Positions 52,938 through 61,239 of a stretch of DNA of 64,000 bases are shown here, piece by piece. The translations under genes were made by a program, and so were the position numbers. The notes under the pieces are model-generated. The model was not told where the DNA came from. It saw only the letters and a list, made by a program, of their open reading frames with translations, and did not search any database. Source of the DNA: Streptomyces cavernicola (GTDB taxonomy: Bacteria > Actinomycetota > Actinomycetes > Streptomycetales > Streptomycetaceae). The stretch lies in NCBI RefSeq assembly GCF_029968035.1, contig NZ_JASCIQ010000035.1, positions 1 to 64,000 on the forward strand. The letters are read 5' to 3'. Positions within the stretch are counted from its first letter, which is position 1, and each line of letters begins with the position of its first letter.

Positions 52938-54236
52938 ATGGCTGAGAACAAGAGCCTGATCAACAGCCTCAAGACCCAGCTCGCCGAGAAGTCCGCCGAA
53001 GCCGAGCGGATCAGCCAGACGTTCAAGGTCGAGGACAACGGCGGCTTCGTCGTCTCCACCGAGCAGGCCGCGGCCTTCAAGAAGGTGTCCGCCGACGCGA
53101 TGGAGCTCAAGCAACTCATCGCCGACACCGAGGGCATGGGCCAGGTCAAGCAGTACCTCGCCGAGCCCGACTCCGTGCCTGCCGCGGGCCAGCACTACGG
53201 CCAGAAGCAGCAGGGGCCCATGGAGGGCAAGAGCCTCGGTGACCTGTTCGTCGAGTCCGACGCGTACAAGCACGCCGCGCAGGCCGGATTCCGCGACCGC
53301 CCGTACGTCCGCGCGGAGATGGAAGGCAAGTCCATCTTCAGCCTGTCCGCCGGCACGGTGACCCACCAGGCGCTCGGATCAGCACAGAACCTCGGCATCG
53401 CCGAGCGGGCCTACCGCAAGTGGCACATCCGCGACCTATTCCCCAAGAGCAGCACCAAGAACTCCGTGCTGTACGGCGTCCGCGAGACCGGCTGGACGAA
53501 CAGCGCGGCCCAGGTCAAGGAACGGTACGCCGCTGACGGCGTCTCGCCCGCCACAGGCGCAGAAAGCGACACGTGGGGCCGTGCGCCGCGCTCCAAGCTG
53601 TCCCTGACCCCGGTCATGTATCCGATTGCCGAGGTCGCTCACCTCATCGACGCCCACAAAAACATCCTCAGCGACGAGCCTCGCCTGAAGAACTTCATCA
53701 ACTCGCGTATGACGGAAGGACTCCGCTATGCCGAGGATTGGGATCTGCTGCACTCGGTCGGTGACGGCCAGTCCCTGACGGGAATCTTCAACACACCAGG
53801 TGTCCAGCAGTACACGGGCCTGGCTACGGACAAGCATTCCGTGCAGATCCGTCGCGCCATCACCAAGGCGCTCCTGGCAGAGTACGAACCGACCGGCATC
53901 GTCCTCTCGCCGTCGATGTGGGAGCAGCTTGAGGTCGAGACCGACGACACCGGGGCGTTCCGCATCGCGCTGCAGGTCGCAGTCGGCGCGGAGAAGCGGA
54001 TCTGGCGTCTCAACGTGGTGGAGACGACGGCCATGGCGGACGCGAATTACCTGATCGGCGCCTTCGGCATGGGAGCCCAACTGCACGACCGGGAGAACAT
54101 CTCTGTGACCGTTTCCTCCGAGAATGGCGAGAACTTCGAGAAGGGCATTGTGACGTTCCGGGCGGATGAACGGGTTGCGCTCGAAGTGCCCCGTCCCGAG
54201 TCCCTGGTGATCGGTTCCTGGGTTGACCCGGCGTAA
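52938..54236 (+). CDS. HK97-fold major capsid protein
   Basis: 432 aa. The first 110 residues are a coiled-coil delta-domain-like region (NSLKTQLAEKSAEAERISQ), likely removed by the protease. The HK97 fold follows, with the E-loop, P-domain stretch RRAITKALLAEYEPTGIVLS and the late signature WRLNVVETTAMADANYLIG ... RENISVTVSSENGENFEKGIVTFRADER. ATG 52938 is preceded by AGGGAGAG. This is the main shell protein. It is downstream of the protease, as in HK97-like phages. Confidence 0.93.
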   Translation: MAENKSLINSLKTQLAEKSAEAERISQTFKVEDNGGFVVSTEQAAAFKKVSADAMELKQLIADTEGMGQVKQYLAEPDSVPAAGQHYGQKQQGPMEGKSLGDLFVESDAYKHAAQAGFRDRPYVRAEMEGKSIFSLSAGTVTHQALGSAQNLGIAERAYRKWHIRDLFPKSSTKNSVLYGVRETGWTNSAAQVKERYAADGVSPATGAESDTWGRAPRSKLSLTPVMYPIAEVAHLIDAHKNILSDEPRLKNFINSRMTEGLRYAEDWDLLHSVGDGQSLTGIFNTPGVQQYTGLATDKHSVQIRRAITKALLAEYEPTGIVLSPSMWEQLEVETDDTGAFRIALQVAVGAEKRIWRLNVVETTAMADANYLIGAFGMGAQLHDRENISVTVSSENGENFEKGIVTFRADERVALEVPRPESLVIGSWVDPA

Positions 54237-54277
54237 TCCGGCTCGGTGGAATGTCAGTGGCTCCGCATAGAGTCCCA

Positions 54278-54289
54278 GTGACACAAGTG
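54278..54289 (+). repeat. repeated phage intergenic motif, weak copy 5
   Basis: GTGACACAAGTG between the capsid gene and the HNH gene, with three changes from the consensus. Confidence 0.3.
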
Positions 54290-54349
54290 GCCCCGGAAGC
54301 TGCGGACACAGCTCCGGGGCCCGCGCCCACCTGAGTTGGAGGTGTTCGC

Positions 54350-55324
54350 GTGAGCGAGCCTACCTGCCTGCGGGACGAATGCCCGCGGCCGATCTACTAC
54401 CGCGGCTTGTGCCATCGGCACTACCGGGAAACCCTATCGGCCCGGACAACGGGGCCCAAAAACCGGGGACTTCGACAGGCCCGCCAGCCGCTTACCTGCC
54501 CCGAATGCGGCGGCAGCTTCAAGGGGAGCACCCGCCAGTACGACGCAGTCGAATCCGGCCGACTCGCCTACTGCTCGCGCGCCTGCCAGAAGGCGTCCAC
54601 ACGGACGGTCGACGTGACCTGCGCGCAGTGCGGGACCGTCTTCCAGCGGAAACCCACCTTGGTCCCCAACTCCGGCAATGCCTACTGCGGCGTCGACTGC
54701 CGCAACCGGGCCGGCCGCCCCCGGCAAGGCTCCCTGGTGCCGTGCGAACACTGCGGGAAAGAGCGCTACCTGAGCCCATCCCTAGTGGGCGTGAGGCGCT
54801 TCTGCTCCATGGAATGCCGGAGCGCGAGCCGCAGAGTCGAGTGCGTCTGTATGCGCTGCGGCAAGGCGGCGGAGCGGACAAGCTCGCGTGCCACCATCTA
54901 CTGCTCGCGCGAGTGCGCCCTGGCCGCCTGGCAGGAAGAGGCCACCGGCTTCCTTCGCGCCGACGGCTACCGGATGATCTCGCAGGGCTTCGGTAAGCCG
55001 TCCAAGGGAGAGCACCGCATCAAGATCGAGGCGCTTCTCGGACGTCCCCTGCTTTCCACCGAGCAAGTCCATCACGTCAATGGGATCAGGCACGACAACC
55101 GCACCGCTGGCCCCTTGGCCATGGACGAGCGGGGCCGGATGCTCTCCGGCAACCTCGAACTGTGGTCCCACGCTCAACCCGCCGGGCAGGAGATCGGCCC
55201 GAAACTCAACTACGCGAGGGGCTTGCTGGCGCTGTACGGATCACCGGAGGAGCGCGAGTTGTACGCGGCGTTCCTGGAACACGTGGTATATGTCGAAGGC
55301 ATCGCGCTGGCCGAGGACGGCTGA
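54350..55324 (+). CDS. free-standing HNH endonuclease with multiple zinc-ribbon repeats
   Basis: 324 aa from GTG 54350 with GGAGG upstream. Repeated Cys pairs (CLRDEC, CPECG, YCSRACQ, CAQCG, YCGVDC, CEHCG, FCSMEC, CMRCG, YCSREC) give about five zinc knuckles. The C-terminal part carries HNH-type residues (EHRIKIEALLGRPLL, QVHHVNGIRHDNR, GNLELWSHAQP). This is the layout of phage homing endonucleases that target essential structural genes. It sits between the capsid gene and a damaged gene and is preceded by a partial copy of the repeated motif. It may have arrived by homing. Confidence 0.85.
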   Translation: MSEPTCLRDECPRPIYYRGLCHRHYRETLSARTTGPKNRGLRQARQPLTCPECGGSFKGSTRQYDAVESGRLAYCSRACQKASTRTVDVTCAQCGTVFQRKPTLVPNSGNAYCGVDCRNRAGRPRQGSLVPCEHCGKERYLSPSLVGVRRFCSMECRSASRRVECVCMRCGKAAERTSSRATIYCSRECALAAWQEEATGFLRADGYRMISQGFGKPSKGEHRIKIEALLGRPLLSTEQVHHVNGIRHDNRTAGPLAMDERGRMLSGNLELWSHAQPAGQEIGPKLNYARGLLALYGSPEERELYAAFLEHVVYVEGIALAEDG

Positions 55325-55335
55325 TCGGTCGGTCG

Positions 55336-55347
55336 ACGACGTTAAAC
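55336..55347 (+). repeat. repeated phage intergenic motif, weak copy 6
   Basis: ACGACGTTAAAC, 52 bp before the frameshifted helix-turn-helix gene, with two changes from the copy at 52822. Confidence 0.4.
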
Positions 55348-55399
55348 GGGGCGGCCCATATGGTCCGCCCTGTTGTCGTTGACGAGAGCGAGGTAGCCG

Positions 55400-55680
55400 A
55401 TGCCCAAGAGGCAATCTGCCAGGTTGGCCGCTGAGTTGAACGCGCTGGCCGAAGCACCAATCGCCCGCAAGGCCCGCCGTGCGGCGTCGGGTACGCCCTG
55501 ACGTCGGTCGACGAGGAGACCGCGAAGGTACTGCGCCGCATCCTCGACACCCGCCATGTCTCCTCCACTGCCATCGCTGAAGTGCTCAGCCTGCACGGCC
55601 AGGTGATCACCTCCTACACCGTGGCGCGCCATCGTCGCCGTGGTGCGGGCAATGGGTGTCGGTGCCCGCGGCGCCCCTGA
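55400..55680 (+). pseudogene. frameshifted phage helix-turn-helix protein
   Basis: ATG 55400 opens a frame reading MPKRQSARLAAELNALAE that ends after 33 codons at TGA 55499-55501. The adjacent frame continues in register as ALTSVDEETAKVLRRILDT then SSTAIAEVLSLHGQVITSYTVARHRRRG and ends at 55680 with GCRCPRRP. Together they form a ~90-aa helix-turn-helix DNA-binding protein of the type found in Streptomyces phage head regions. A change equivalent to one lost base in about 55480-55497 explains it. No good slippery site is seen, so a mutation is more likely than programmed shifting. Weak motif copy at 55336-55347 is upstream. Confidence 0.7.
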
Positions 55681-55738
55681 CGAACGACCTGAACACGCTG
55701 CTCCAGCCCAGTTCTCACGTGCAGTCGCAGCCGAGTGA

Positions 55739-55954
55739 CGTCCTGCGCGCGCCTCCCCGGCGCCGCGATGCTGGGAGTCCGGCGTCCGCCACGAGCCCGG
55801 CGGCACCATCGTCGTCACCACTCCGGCCGCCGAACAACCGCCAAACAGCGAGGCCGACTTGTGCGCGGCGTACTGGTTGGATGTCGGGGACTGCGTCGAG
55901 TACTACGAGAACACCGCACCAGACGTACACCAACGACTTGAGCATGCGAGATGA
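55739..55954 (+). pseudogene. degenerate phage gene remnant
   Basis: In frame +2 the stretch reads CWESGVRHEPGGTIVVTTP then ADLCAAYWLDVGDCVEYYEN and LEHAR before a stop, with high GC3, but no usable start codon. After it, a short piece (GEVSSAGLLVLSVGPNGWDH) ends near 56056 in another frame. These look like broken pieces of one or two phage proteins. Together with the frameshifted gene they make the whole 55.4-56.05 kb stretch a decaying patch. Confidence 0.4.
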
Positions 55955-56056
55955 TCCGCGTGCACCGCGTCCGGAGGAGCCGGCGAGGTCTCGTCAGCCG
56001 GACTGCTCGTCCTCAGCGTGGGGCCTAACGGCTGGGACCACCTGCGGTTGCTCTGA

Positions 56057-56833
56057 TTAGAGTCGGAAAGCTTCCATCAGCACAATGCCCACCGCTCCGT
56101 CGAGGGCGTCATGCCATAGGGCGGTGCGCTCATCATCGTCGGCGACGTTGATGACCAGGTCGGCCAATTCATGGGTTCCGGGCTGGGCGGCCGGCTCGCC
56201 GCCGGGTGCTTCGACGGGCTCTAGCACGAGTCTCCGCAGCAGGCGGCGGGTCCTCGGGTCCAGAGCCTTCAAGAAGACTGACGGGAACAGCTCATCAGCG
56301 CACATCGCAGGCGGCAGACCTTGTGATGCGCGGACCTGGGCGTAGGAGCAGAGCCAGATAGCCGCCATAAGCACGACAAGGGTTCCGTCGCCGCCTGCGA
56401 CGCGAAGCTCCAAGTCGGCCATACAACGCTCACAGCCCTCGTAGGCAGCGGCAAGCGCTTCGGCTATATCGCCCTCGTCGCCAGTGATCATGCTTCGGGC
56501 GCTGTCGGGGAGAGCATGGCGACCGCTTTTGGGGCAGAGAGGATCCGAGACTCTGGCTGTCGTCAGGCGGTCGCTCTTGCCCTGGGGCGTCGGCGCTCTG
56601 ACCGGTGTCGGGGCGACACCTTCGACTTCGTATCGCAGTGGATTGAATGGCGTGAGGACCGTGACAATTACGGCTTCTCCGGCCTTCTGGAACATCTCGG
56701 TGATGCTGCACCGCTGTTGGTCTGTCTGCTCCCAGGTGTCGTAGCCCCACTCGTTCTCCCGACCATCTGGCACGCGACAGCGGACGATGTACGGATAAGG
56801 CGTACCATCCGGCCTTCTGCTGCTCCCCGACAC
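56057..56833 (-). CDS. minus-strand cargo protein, unknown function
   Basis: 258 aa from GTG 56833, with GGGGGACGAC upstream. The N-terminal 90 residues are beta-rich (YIVRCRVPDGRENEWGYDTW), and the C-terminal 150 are helical with Cys and Ala-rich runs (ALAAAYEGCERCMADLELRV). No family was recognised. It is oriented against the structural genes, so it has its own promoter and may be expressed in the lysogen. It sits immediately after the degraded patch. Confidence 0.5.
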   Translation of the reverse strand: MSGSSRRPDGTPYPYIVRCRVPDGRENEWGYDTWEQTDQQRCSITEMFQKAGEAVIVTVLTPFNPLRYEVEGVAPTPVRAPTPQGKSDRLTTARVSDPLCPKSGRHALPDSARSMITGDEGDIAEALAAAYEGCERCMADLELRVAGGDGTLVVLMAAIWLCSYAQVRASQGLPPAMCADELFPSVFLKALDPRTRRLLRRLVLEPVEAPGGEPAAQPGTHELADLVINVADDDERTALWHDALDGAVGIVLMEAFRL

Positions 56834-56957
56834 GTTGTCGTCCCCCCGGTGCTGTCTCTTGACCGACGCCGCATGTACGAGGGTAGATCATGAGGCTTCG
56901 GCCAACAGGGGCAGAATCGCCCCTCCCCCACCACCTGTCTGCGGCCTGAGCCAGAGC

Positions 56958-56969
56958 GCGACCCAAGCC
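56958..56969 (+). repeat. repeated phage intergenic motif, copy 7
   Basis: GCGACCCAAGCC, followed by TCGCCTGCT, 49 bp before the IPT/TIG gene. The downstream part matches copy 11. Confidence 0.65.
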
Positions 56970-57018
56970 TCGCCTGCTGCGGATCCTTCCCCGACATCGC
57001 ATCCGGAGGAAGGACACC

Positions 57019-57492
57019 ATGGGCCTGTATCGCCAGGACGGCACCCGCATCACGAAAGCCGCATTCCCCGCGGCCGCGCTCGACGATCCGCCTGTTCGGG
57101 TCACCGACGACGTCTACATTTCCGAACCGTACGGACGCGGCGACGGGCAGCCCGAGGGTTCCAAGCGCTTCATGCTCTACCCGGCCGGCACGATCGTTCT
57201 GCGCTCTGCCGTCGACCGCCTGTTCACAGCGGCGGCCCTCACCAGCATCAGCCCCGCGACAGGCCTGGCCGCGGGCGGCATCACCGTCACGATCAAGGGT
57301 TCCAACCTCGACGGCGTCTCCGCGGTCACCTTCGGTGGCGCCGCTGGCACTGAGCTGAACGTCCGCTCGACCGGCGAGCTCACTGTGAAGACTCCGCCCG
57401 GCGAAGGGGCTGTGGCCGTCGAACTCGCCGACGACAGCGGCACCGTCTCGAAGGCCAACGGCTTCACCTATGAGGCCCCGGCCGAAGGCTGA
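57019..57492 (+). CDS. IPT/TIG-domain phage structural protein
   Basis: 157 aa. The N-terminal 75 residues are a small beta domain (MGLYRQDGTRITKAAFP). The C-terminal 80 form an Ig-like IPT/TIG fold (ITSISPATGLAAGGITVTIKG ... LTVKTPPGEGAVAVELAD). The family often decorates phage heads or tails and may bind cell surfaces. A strong site, GGAGGAAGGACACC, precedes the ATG, and a copy of the repeated motif is 50 bp upstream. It follows the capsid region as head decoration proteins often do. Confidence 0.7.
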   Translation: MGLYRQDGTRITKAAFPAAALDDPPVRVTDDVYISEPYGRGDGQPEGSKRFMLYPAGTIVLRSAVDRLFTAAALTSISPATGLAAGGITVTIKGSNLDGVSAVTFGGAAGTELNVRSTGELTVKTPPGEGAVAVELADDSGTVSKANGFTYEAPAEG

Positions 57493-57552
57493 CGAGTAAC
57501 GCGGCGGGGGCTCACGGAGATCGAGCCCCGCCGTGCGCCCCCTCCGTACGGC

Positions 57553-57564
57553 GCGACACAAGCC
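57553..57564 (+). repeat. repeated phage intergenic motif, copy 8
   Basis: GCGACACAAGCC, 56 bp before ATG 57621. CACAA here can pair with TTGTG shortly downstream. Confidence 0.65.
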
Positions 57565-57620
57565 GAGCCCGTTGTGCAGGGTGCGCGCGATCGGACCGAC
57601 ACCGCATGAGGAGCCACCCC

Positions 57621-58088
57621 ATGGCCACCACCGCCCGCACCCGCAAGACCGCCGCCAAGACGGCGGATCAGGAGCCCCCGGCCGAAGCGACCGATGTCGA
57701 CGCGCAGGAGCCCGACACCACCCCCGCTGCGCCGGACGCCGCTCCGCTGGAGCCGCCGCACGTAAACGAGGCTCCGGAGGCCCCGGCGTCGAGCCCGTAC
57801 GTCACTCCGACCGAGGTCATTCCGGATGAGGAGAACCTGTCCGACGTCATCCTCGACGACGCCACTGGCCAGCCGCCCACCGATGTTGACGGCGTGTTCG
57901 TGCCGCTGACCCCGTTCGGTTCGACCCTTCAGTGCACCGTCCGTCTCGTCGAGCGCACGTTCCTCGGACCGCACCGCAACCCCGTCACGCGGCTCCTCCA
58001 GCCCAAGGGCGCGGTGGTCTCCGAGGGGATCGCCGCCCGCGTCCGCGAACGCCTCGACGCACAGGCCGCGCGCACCGACAAGCAGTAA
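57621..58088 (+). CDS. small phage-module protein with acidic N terminus
   Basis: 155 aa from ATG 57621, with GAGGAG six bases upstream. The first 75 residues are Ala/Glu/Pro-rich and disordered, and the rest is a beta-rich domain (FVPLTPFGSTLQCTVRLVERTFLG). Position between the IPT/TIG gene and the head-tail connector suggests a head completion or minor structural protein. Motif copy 57553-57564 lies upstream. Confidence 0.5.
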   Translation: MATTARTRKTAAKTADQEPPAEATDVDAQEPDTTPAAPDAAPLEPPHVNEAPEAPASSPYVTPTEVIPDEENLSDVILDDATGQPPTDVDGVFVPLTPFGSTLQCTVRLVERTFLGPHRNPVTRLLQPKGAVVSEGIAARVRERLDAQAARTDKQ

Positions 58089-58100
58089 GGGAGACGACGG

Positions 58101-58964
58101 GTGTCGGTCTACGACCACAAGCCCATGTGGGCTGGGGCGCACTACGACCCTGCCCCGGCCGGCGGCGAGGTGACGCGCCTAGACCTGTACGGCACGCCCG
58201 AGCTTGACGGGCCAGTGGTCGCCTCGGCCGCACCCGCCGACCGACTCCGAGCCGGGGTGTACCGGTTCGCCTTGCCCACTGTCGCGCCGGGCCGCTACTG
58301 GGGCACAGTCACCTTCACCCCCAACTCGGCTGCGCAGCCGGTGACGGACACGTCCGTGCGCCTCGACCTCCCCCTGGGGCGGGGGCTGGTCGGCTCGCCC
58401 GAAGCCGTTGCCGACGCCCTCGGCGTCCCGTTGCCCCTCACCTTCGCCCAGCGCAGCGCGTACGAGGAAGAGATGCGCAATGCGCAGGCCGACGTCGTCG
58501 CACACCTCAACCGGCCGCTGGTCCCGACCGCGACGACTTTGCGTGGCGTCACCCCCCGCTGGACAGACGCACTCGACGACATCGATGACTGGCCGGTCCA
58601 CCTCGATGACATCGCCGAAGTGATCACCTACCGGGCCAACGCCGATGGCACGTATGACGTGGACCTCCTCGTCGGCCTGAACGGCGCACAGGAGGAGACT
58701 GTCGTGCGGTACGTCGTCGCTCACGCCGCCGAGTCCGCCCGGCAACGCCCGGACCAGAGCGCCGTTTCGGGGCGTCGCGTCTCCTCGGTGAGCGCGGAAG
58801 GGCAGTCGATCTCGTACGAATCGGCCCCCACCACAGGCCAGGCGGGGGCGCTGCCCACGATCAACAGCCTCAACCGGCTGCGCCGACTGGTGTTCCAGCC
58901 GCTGACCCGGCCGCCTCGCGCGCCGTGGCCGTACTCTTCCAGCCGCCTGCAGCGCTGGCGTTGA
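58101..58964 (+). CDS. head-tail connector protein
   Basis: 287 aa from GTG 58101 with AAGGGAGA upstream. The helical segment FAQRSAYEEEMRNAQADVVAHLNRPL resembles the alpha domain of gp6-like connectors, and a beta region surrounds it. The N-terminal 100 residues are an extra beta domain (YRFALPTVAPGRYWGTVTF). The position before small head-tail genes fits the connector that seals the portal. Family call is by context and helical pattern. Confidence 0.65.
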   Translation: MSVYDHKPMWAGAHYDPAPAGGEVTRLDLYGTPELDGPVVASAAPADRLRAGVYRFALPTVAPGRYWGTVTFTPNSAAQPVTDTSVRLDLPLGRGLVGSPEAVADALGVPLPLTFAQRSAYEEEMRNAQADVVAHLNRPLVPTATTLRGVTPRWTDALDDIDDWPVHLDDIAEVITYRANADGTYDVDLLVGLNGAQEETVVRYVVAHAAESARQRPDQSAVSGRRVSSVSAEGQSISYESAPTTGQAGALPTINSLNRLRRLVFQPLTRPPRAPWPYSSSRLQRWR

Positions 58965-58982
58965 ACGGAGGGGCTGAACGCA

Positions 58983-59315
58983 ATGGCGGTGGTCCTTCCG
59001 AACCGGCTGCTGACGCTCTACTCGCTCCAGCACCCGTGGGCCCGAGATGCGAACGGTGTCCCGGTGCCGCCGGACCCGAATCAGCGACCGGGAGCGCGCG
59101 GTACCTGGCCCGGCTCCGCGCTGGAGCAGCCCGATGGCACGTGGTCCCTGCGCCTGGACCCCGCCGCCTGGCCCGCGGAGCCCGGCGATGTCGTCGGCGA
59201 TGAGACTGGCATGACGTGGACCGTCACCACTTCCCGTCACCACCAGGTTGCAGGCTGCCCTGCCGTCGACTACGTACAGGTGGCCGCCACCCGTAACCCG
59301 CCTGAGGTGCCCTGA
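58983..59315 (+). CDS. head-tail stopper-like protein
   Basis: 110 aa with GGAGGGG before the ATG. It is a beta-rich small domain (WSLRLDPAAWPAEPGDVV, MTWTVTTSRHH), as expected of a head closure protein that plugs the portal after packaging. Immediately followed by the MuF-like gene (stop TGA 59313, next start TTG 59317). Confidence 0.6.
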   Translation: MAVVLPNRLLTLYSLQHPWARDANGVPVPPDPNQRPGARGTWPGSALEQPDGTWSLRLDPAAWPAEPGDVVGDETGMTWTVTTSRHHQVAGCPAVDYVQVAATRNPPEVP

Positions 59316-59316
59316 G

Positions 59317-59847
59317 TTGGCGAAGTTCACCCCGAACCCTGCACTGGGGACGTTGCTCGCGCGGATGATCGCCCCGCACGTCCAACGCATCGCCCACCAG
59401 GTCGAGGTCGAGGCCAAGCGTCTTGCTCCGCCGACGAAGCGGTGGGTCACTATGTTCGACGACAAGGTGCGCCACACCCACATCCAGGCGCAGGGCCAGG
59501 TGGTGCCCGGCAACCTGCGGTTCACGATCAACTCCATGGACTGGGACCGCAAGCATCGCGGTGTCGGGCCGAGCACGTACATGCTCCGCCCCGGCGATCG
59601 GTCGTCACGTGCGGTCGCGAACCTCAAGAACTGCCGTTGCACCACGGCGATCGACCCAGATGGCATCGCCCGCAACATCAGCACCGGCCAGCCGGTCATC
59701 AGCGGCAAGAAGGTCACCGTGACGGTCACCGTGCGCGGCCCGATGGTCGTCGACGCCGAAGTCGGCACTGTGTACCCCGGCGGCCTGGTGGCCGACGGCA
59801 CCCACTTCATGGCCCGTGCTGCGGCAATCGTGGCTGCCCGCCGCTGA
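59317..59847 (+). CDS. minor head protein with MuF-like C-terminal motif
   Basis: 176 aa from TTG 59317, two bases after the previous stop. It includes RWVTMFDDKVRHTHIQAQGQ and ANLKNCRCTTAIDPDG, which match the Mu gpF/MuF signature (T.D..VR..H and NCRC). A second MuF-like unit is thus encoded 28 kb from the portal-MuF fusion. It likely sits in or near the head-tail junction. The C-terminal 60 residues are a beta domain (KKVTVTVTVRGPMVV). Confidence 0.65.
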   Translation: MAKFTPNPALGTLLARMIAPHVQRIAHQVEVEAKRLAPPTKRWVTMFDDKVRHTHIQAQGQVVPGNLRFTINSMDWDRKHRGVGPSTYMLRPGDRSSRAVANLKNCRCTTAIDPDGIARNISTGQPVISGKKVTVTVTVRGPMVVDAEVGTVYPGGLVADGTHFMARAAAIVAARR

Positions 59848-59889
59848 CGCCCCCACGTAGGGGCGCCGACAGCGCGGAGACAGCCAGGT

Positions 59890-60129
59890 TCAGCTGCGGG
59901 TGCGTCGCACGCAGCGCGCAACGAACGTGGCCACGGAATTCACAGTGAAGGCAGCGGCTGTGCTGAGCGTGGCCGGACCTTCGGGAACGTATCCGGCGAC
60001 CGCCGCTACGAGAGGGACGGCCGTCAGGAGCCCGGTGATCTCCAGAGGCCGAGGACGGCGCCACTCCCAGGGGATCTCTCGCCATGCGGCCCTCTGGCCG
60101 TGGGCCGGGGTGCGCTTCTTGCCACTCAT
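59890..60129 (-). CDS. small two-helix membrane protein, minus strand
   Basis: 79 aa from ATG 60129, preceded by GGGAGGGAC. A basic N terminus (GKKRTPAHGQRAAW) is followed by two hydrophobic helices (ITGLLTAVPLVAAVAGYV and LSTAAAFTVNSVATFVA). It is the third gene in this phage module to point against the structural genes. Function is unknown; small membrane proteins of this kind can act in superinfection exclusion. Confidence 0.55.
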   Translation of the reverse strand: MSGKKRTPAHGQRAAWREIPWEWRRPRPLEITGLLTAVPLVAAVAGYVPEGPATLSTAAAFTVNSVATFVARCVRRTRS

Positions 60130-60504
60130 TCGTTGTCCCTCCCGATCTGAGGTGCCGGCGTTCCGGCACAACGACCACATTGGAGGGGCCACAAGCCTAG
60201 GCAAAATGAAGTTTTCGCAGGTCAGACGGTGTGACGCCTTAACGGCGGCGGATAGCATGGCGGTGGCGTGCGCCTTTTCCGCCATCGGCATCCTATCCGG
60301 TGGCGTCAAGGTGCCAGACCGTCTGATCCCCTTTTGGCCCAGTAAACGCGTAGGCGGAACAGGCTAGTTGCTGTACCTGACGTAGACGAACGACCGCCGT
60401 CGGGCGTCTTGGGCTCATGGCAAGGTTCCCTGAGCCGAGTTGGCCGTTCACCCCAACGCAAGTGCACGCGACGCAAGCAGGCTGTGCCGCCCACAGTGCA
60501 ATGC
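60130..60504. promoter_or_regulatory. 375-bp gap with hairpin and one repeated motif
   Basis: No credible gene is seen here. A GTGCCGG/CCGGCAC hairpin (60152-60169) lies in the leader of the minus-strand membrane gene. At the right end a copy of the repeated phage motif (60468-60479) precedes the next plus-strand gene. The gap must therefore carry promoters for both directions. Confidence 0.4.
60468..60479 (+). repeat. repeated phage intergenic motif, copy 9
   Basis: GCGACGCAAGCA, 25 bp before ATG 60505. Confidence 0.65.
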
Positions 60505-60726
60505 ATGACTGCAAAGAACCTCACCAAGACCATCGCGCCGGAGGCCCCGGCCGACGAGGCCAAGACCGTCTCGGTCACCGTCGCCATGAACGCGCCCATG
60601 GACACCATCACGCTGTCCCACCACCTCAACATCGAGGGCACCAGCTACCAGCCCGGCGCCAAGCTCCGCGTACCTGCCGACTACGCGCGCCGTCTCCGCC
60701 TGTCGGGCTACGTCGCCCGCACCTGA
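60505..60726 (+). CDS. small phage tail-module protein
   Basis: 73 aa (MTAKNLTKTIAPEAPADEAK). The central stretch (TLSHHLNIEGTSYQPGAKLRVPADYARRLRLSGYV) is a short beta/alpha unit common between head-tail joining and tail genes in actinophages. Its stop overlaps the next start (TGATG). The ribosome binding site is weak. Function is unknown. Confidence 0.6.
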   Translation: MTAKNLTKTIAPEAPADEAKTVSVTVAMNAPMDTITLSHHLNIEGTSYQPGAKLRVPADYARRLRLSGYVART

Positions 60727-61154
60727 TGGCCGCGACGTACGAACTCGCCGACGCCGATCCCGTCTCGGCGCTCCTCGCCTGGCTCCAGAAGCACCCCCGT
60801 GTGACCGAGGCCCTGGGTGGCCCCGGCCGCGCGTCGGGCATCGCCGAAGCTCCGTGGCCTCACCTACGTGTCACCCATGGGCCCGGTGGGGACCTGCGCG
60901 CCCTGACCTGGGCGACCGAGCCCGAGGTGACCTTGGAGTTGTACGGCGACCCCGGTGGCTGGCCGGGCCAAGCGGAACTGCGGCGGATCGCACTCGTCTG
61001 CGTGACAGCCGCCACCGAGCTACCTGACATCCCTCACATGCCAGGCCAGCCCGTCATCAGCGGCGTACGCCCCTCCGGCACGCTCCTGTGGTCACCGCTC
61101 GTCGACGGCCGACCCCGCTGGATTCTGGGCCTGTTGGTCACCCTGCACCCGTAG
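60726..61154 (+). CDS. tail terminator/tail completion protein
   Basis: 142 aa beginning MAATYELADADPVSALLAWL. The fold pattern (helix followed by PHLRVTHGPGGD and EVTLELYGDPGGWPGQAELRRIALV) matches the tail terminator group that caps the polymerised tail tube. Coupled by one-base overlap to the upstream gene and placed two genes before the major tail protein, as expected in siphophages. Confidence 0.6.
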   Translation: MAATYELADADPVSALLAWLQKHPRVTEALGGPGRASGIAEAPWPHLRVTHGPGGDLRALTWATEPEVTLELYGDPGGWPGQAELRRIALVCVTAATELPDIPHMPGQPVISGVRPSGTLLWSPLVDGRPRWILGLLVTLHP

Positions 61155-61239
61155 TCGACAGGCCAGGCGCCCCGCGCCAGAAGCAGTCGACCCGATCGCT
61201 CAGGACCCCGCTGTCAGTGATGGCTGGTAGAGGTGACGT

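Noticed and set aside
55735..55941. 68-codon plus-strand frame as a gene
   Set aside because: Arg-rich, poor codon use; the frame beside it carries the coding-like fragment.
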